From NCBI GenBank assembly GCA_023266695.1, contig JAHFPO010000001.1, positions 15,825 through 49,870 on the forward strand: a stretch of 34,046 nt of DNA, in the 5' to 3' direction. This DNA is from Hyphomicrobiales bacterium. GTDB lineage: Bacteria; Pseudomonadota; Alphaproteobacteria; Rhizobiales; Xanthobacteraceae. Both the position numbers and the translations under genes were made by a program. Positions 32,296 to 34,046 of this stretch are shown in pieces. Within the stretch, counting starts at the first letter, position 1, and each line of letters opens with the position of its first letter. Below the pieces are notes generated by a model. That model worked only from the letters and a program-made list of their open reading frames with translations. It ran no database searches and was not told where the DNA came from.

Positions 32296-33122
32296 GCCCC
32301 GTCCTTATCCAGAAGCTCGAGTGCCGCCGGAAATTTAATCTCGACGGCGGGCCCGCCCCAGGAGACGAGAACGCCGCGGGCGCGCACGCGTTTCCCCGTG
32401 AGCGCCTTGAGATCGACGCCGGCGGCGGCGAAGGTCGCGCGTGCGTCGCGCGGAATCACCACCGTGAAATCCTCGCTATAGCGCCGTCCGAAATCGAGGA
32501 AAAGCCGGCCGCCGGCTTCTCCGATCCGGCGCACCGTGCCTTCGACGATTGCGTAACGGCCCGCGCTAGCGGCAAGGGTCGCGATCGAACCCGCCTCTTG
32601 CACCGCGAACCGGCTCGAGGTCCAGAGTCCCGCGCGCGCGGAACGCGCCGCGCGCTCGTAAACGAGCAGCGCCTTGGCGCAGGTGGGCTCGCCCGCCGCG
32701 GGCGCGACCCGAAGCATGCCGGCCGCCACCAATGCGGCCTGCACCCAACCCGTCTCATCGCCCTCGATCACGACCTGGGCGACGAGACGGCCATAGCGGT
32801 CCTTGCCTTCGCCGCGGCCATGGAGCGTAATCCGCCGCCCGGCGATCATCTGATCGAGCGCCAGGGTCGTCCGCTGCACGGTTTCCGCATCTCCGTCGAG
32901 ATCGTTGGCGGCAATCACCCCGGCGAGGCGGACCTCACGGCCGTCGGCAAGACGGATGGTCATGCCGTCGCGCGCGCCGACCGCCTCGACCGTCGCCCAT
33001 AAAGCCGAAGCCTCGGCGCAGACGGCGATTCCGTCCGCTGCCCAATTAGGCGATGCGGCAAGAACGACAGCCGCGACCCCCGCCGACGCGGATGCGAGAG
33101 CCTTCCCGGAACTCCACCCCAT
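32292..33122 (-). CDS. Exported nuclease-fold (SNase/TNase-like) protein, catalytic residues altered
   Basis: A 276-residue protein with a signal peptide (about 1-29, cut after NWAA) and a thermonuclease-like domain at about 40-165: ATVEAVGARDGMTIRL, VRLAGVIAAN, ITLHGRGEGKDRYGRLVAQV and GWVQAALVAAGMLRVAP are the OB-fold blocks. Arg65 (VRL) and Arg112 (DRYGR) match two catalytic arginines of staphylococcal nuclease. The stretch usually RLxGIDAPE reads RLAGVIAAN here, so the calcium-binding Asp and catalytic Glu are replaced by Ile70 and Asn73. The second half (about 185-276) is an OB-like region of unknown role. Coupled by ATGA to the M48 protease gene. Nuclease activity is doubtful; a binding role is possible. 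Confidence 0.8.
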   Translation of the reverse strand: MGWSSGKALASASAGVAAVVLAASPNWAADGIAVCAEASALWATVEAVGARDGMTIRLADGREVRLAGVIAANDLDGDAETVQRTTLALDQMIAGRRITLHGRGEGKDRYGRLVAQVVIEGDETGWVQAALVAAGMLRVAPAAGEPTCAKALLVYERAARSARAGLWTSSRFAVQEAGSIATLAASAGRYAIVEGTVRRIGEAGGRLFLDFGRRYSEDFTVVIPRDARATFAAAGVDLKALTGKRVRARGVLVSWGGPAVEIKFPAALELLDKDGA

Positions 33123-33269
33123 CCTGTCCCCACTCTACGGCACCGCGCCGTACTAACGGCGTCAAGGCGGCGATTCTGCGGCAATTGGATACACAGCCGG
33201 TTAGGAGCAACCCGATCACCCTAGCGCAATGCTTTAGGTGAGAGACTGATCGGATCTATCCGCCCTGAG

Positions 33270-33292
33270 TGTCTGGATTATAGATTCAGACA
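33270..33292. repeat. Inverted repeat in the gap before the polysaccharide genes
   Basis: TGTCTG, 11 bases, CAGACA, with partial extra pairing inside (GATT/GATT with wobble). It lies in a 196-base gap (33123-33318) with no gene or tRNA that I can see. Could be an operator or a weak terminator for the acyltransferase transcript; no T-run. Confidence 0.4.
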
Positions 33293-33318
33293 GATCGCGG
33301 CCGGGCGTTTGCCGTGAC

Positions 33319-33918
33319 TTAGATCACCGAGAGCGCGCTCGGCTCAATGCGGAACTGTTTATCGCAATGGCTGCATTTCACCTCACCATTCCTGGGTTTT
33401 TTGTAGTCCAGATTCAGCCGCATTCCGCACTCGCAAACATATCCTACGACATTCGCGGGGTTCCCAACCACCAACGCGTATTCTGGCACGTCTGTCGTCA
33501 CCACCGCGCCAGCACCGACCATACAATAGCTGCCGAGTATCACGCCGCATATGATGGTGGCATTGGCGCCGACCGAGGCGCCCTTTTTCACGAGCGTGGG
33601 GATGATCTCGTATCGGTCGTTGAAGGCGCGTGGGTAAAGATCGTTAGTGAACGCCATGTGCGGCCCCAGCAACACGTCGTCCTCCACCGTGACCCCCTTG
33701 TAAAGCGAGATGCCGTTCTGGATCTTGACTCGATCGCCGATCTGCACGCCGAAGTCGACGTATACTCCCTTGCCGAGTTTGCAATTTGCGCCGATGCGGG
33801 CCCCTGACATGACCTGGCATTGGTGCCAGATGTATGTACCGGCACCGATGACGGCATCGGCCGCCACCTCTGCGGTCGGATGGACGAAGTAAGGCTTCTC
33901 AGCACGCTCATCGGACAT
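33319..33918 (-). CDS. Hexapeptide-repeat N-acetyltransferase with C-terminal zinc-ribbon-like tail
   Basis: A 199-residue left-handed beta-helix acyltransferase of the WbpD/WlbB type, which acetylates amino groups of UDP-sugars for O-antigen or capsule. Repeats such as VIGAGTYIWHQCQVMSGARI, IGANCKLGKGVYVDFGVQIG and VGANATIICGVILGSYCMVG run from about 18 to 140, and VVGNPANVVGYV (150-161) is the usual end of the coil. After it comes CECGMRLNLDY and KCSHCDKQF: Cys162, Cys164, Cys182, Cys185, a four-cysteine zinc-ribbon-like cap that many relatives also carry. The start ATG 33918 lies inside the end of the glycosyltransferase frame (11-base overlap). Base composition is visibly less GC-rich than in the genes to the left. 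Confidence 0.88.
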   Translation of the reverse strand: MSDERAEKPYFVHPTAEVAADAVIGAGTYIWHQCQVMSGARIGANCKLGKGVYVDFGVQIGDRVKIQNGISLYKGVTVEDDVLLGPHMAFTNDLYPRAFNDRYEIIPTLVKKGASVGANATIICGVILGSYCMVGAGAVVTTDVPEYALVVGNPANVVGYVCECGMRLNLDYKKPRNGEVKCSHCDKQFRIEPSALSVI

Positions 33919-34045
33919 GGGCTGGATGCTCCAAGAGTTCAGTATAGATGGCCTGGATCGCGTTCGACATGGCGTGCGTGGAATAGCGGCTCGCCGCGCG
34001 CTCATATGCACGCCGGCCCATGGCTTCCCAGCGGGACGGATTGGC
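33908..34045 (-). CDS. Glycosyltransferase, C-terminal fragment at window edge
   Basis: Only the last 45 codons are in the window, ending at TGA 33908. They read NPSRWEAMGRRAYERAASRY and then AMSNAIQAIYTELLEH, the usual C-terminal helices of GT4-type glycosyltransferases (pattern W-x-x-M-G-x-x-A/R then F/Y-S ... Y-x-x-L). The gene overlaps the start of the acyltransferase by 11 bases, so the two are one operon, most likely for surface polysaccharide. The donor sugar and the rest of the protein cannot be seen. Confidence 0.7.
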   Translation of the reverse strand, partial: ANPSRWEAMGRRAYERAASRYSTHAMSNAIQAIYTELLEHPAHVR

Positions 34046-34046
34046 G

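Noticed and set aside
33123..33318. A tRNA gene as integration point in the gap before the polysaccharide genes
   Set aside because: No cloverleaf, no T-loop GTTCRANNC pattern on either strand; only the short inverted repeat is visible.

Overview
The window is a dense, GC-rich stretch of chromosome, and gene content and order point to an alphaproteobacterium, most likely near the Hyphomicrobiales (Rhizobiales). The main pointers are the run BolA / J-domain protein / cobS / cobT / phytase-esterase-like / rpmB / DUF3108 / SUV3-type helicase / S4 protein / fdxA / carD, the pair aroK-aroB divergent from xerD, and the divergent pair lysC / ubiG. These orders are recalled from related genomes, not searched. 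Nearly all of it is core housekeeping sequence. I see no CRISPR array, insertion sequence, prophage, tRNA or rRNA.

Layout. 1-3.0 kb: 3'-truncated lysC (minus) diverges from ubiG and an EamA-type transporter. 3.0-5.2 kb: minus operon comF, carbon-nitrogen hydrolase, DUF1178 protein. 5.2-6.2 kb: an NDUFAF5/BioC-like methyltransferase (plus). 6.2-9.0 kb: minus operon parvulin PPIase, argJ, a 27-codon mini-ORF, mutT, an orphan Flp pilin. 9.0-9.36 kb: the gap before secA, which holds a relic or tiny gene carrying a second SEC-C zinc motif on the opposite strand. 9.36-12.15 kb: secA. 12.3-16.0 kb: minus genes for an L,D-transpeptidase lipoprotein, accA, xerD and an unlisted 47-residue membrane protein. 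16.2-19.2 kb: aroK, aroB and a CNNM/CorC protein. 19.2-24.2 kb: bolA (minus) diverges from a J-domain gene followed by cobS, cobT and a phytase/esterase-like exported protein. 24.2-29.5 kb: rpmB (minus), DUF3108 protein, SUV3-like helicase, S4 protein. 29.5-30.8 kb: fdxA and carD separated by a structured 330-base leader. 30.8-33.1 kb: overlapping M48 protease and nuclease-fold genes (minus). 33.3-34.05 kb: a lower-GC end with a hexapeptide acyltransferase and the tail of a glycosyltransferase, probably the edge of a surface-polysaccharide locus.

How the genes work together. The window supplies the branch to aspartate-family amino acids (lysC), early shikimate synthesis (aroK-aroB), the arginine acetyl cycle (argJ), ubiquinone methylation (ubiG) and probably complex I assembly (methyltransferase), the carboxyltransferase alpha subunit of acetyl-CoA carboxylase (accA), protein export (secA with a periplasmic foldase nearby), envelope remodelling (L,D-transpeptidase, M48 protease), chromosome dimer resolution (xerD) and transcription control at stable-RNA promoters (carD). 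cobS-cobT encode the AAA+/VWA motor of cobaltochelatase; its large subunit CobN is not here.

No clearly new multi-gene system is visible. The best unexplained signals are: three consecutive inverted repeats in the gap before the SUV3-like helicase; the promoter/terminator/hairpin architecture of the carD leader; the SEC-C relic facing away from secA; a probable frameshift in the tail of the S4 protein; and the mini-ORF wedged exactly between argJ and mutT.
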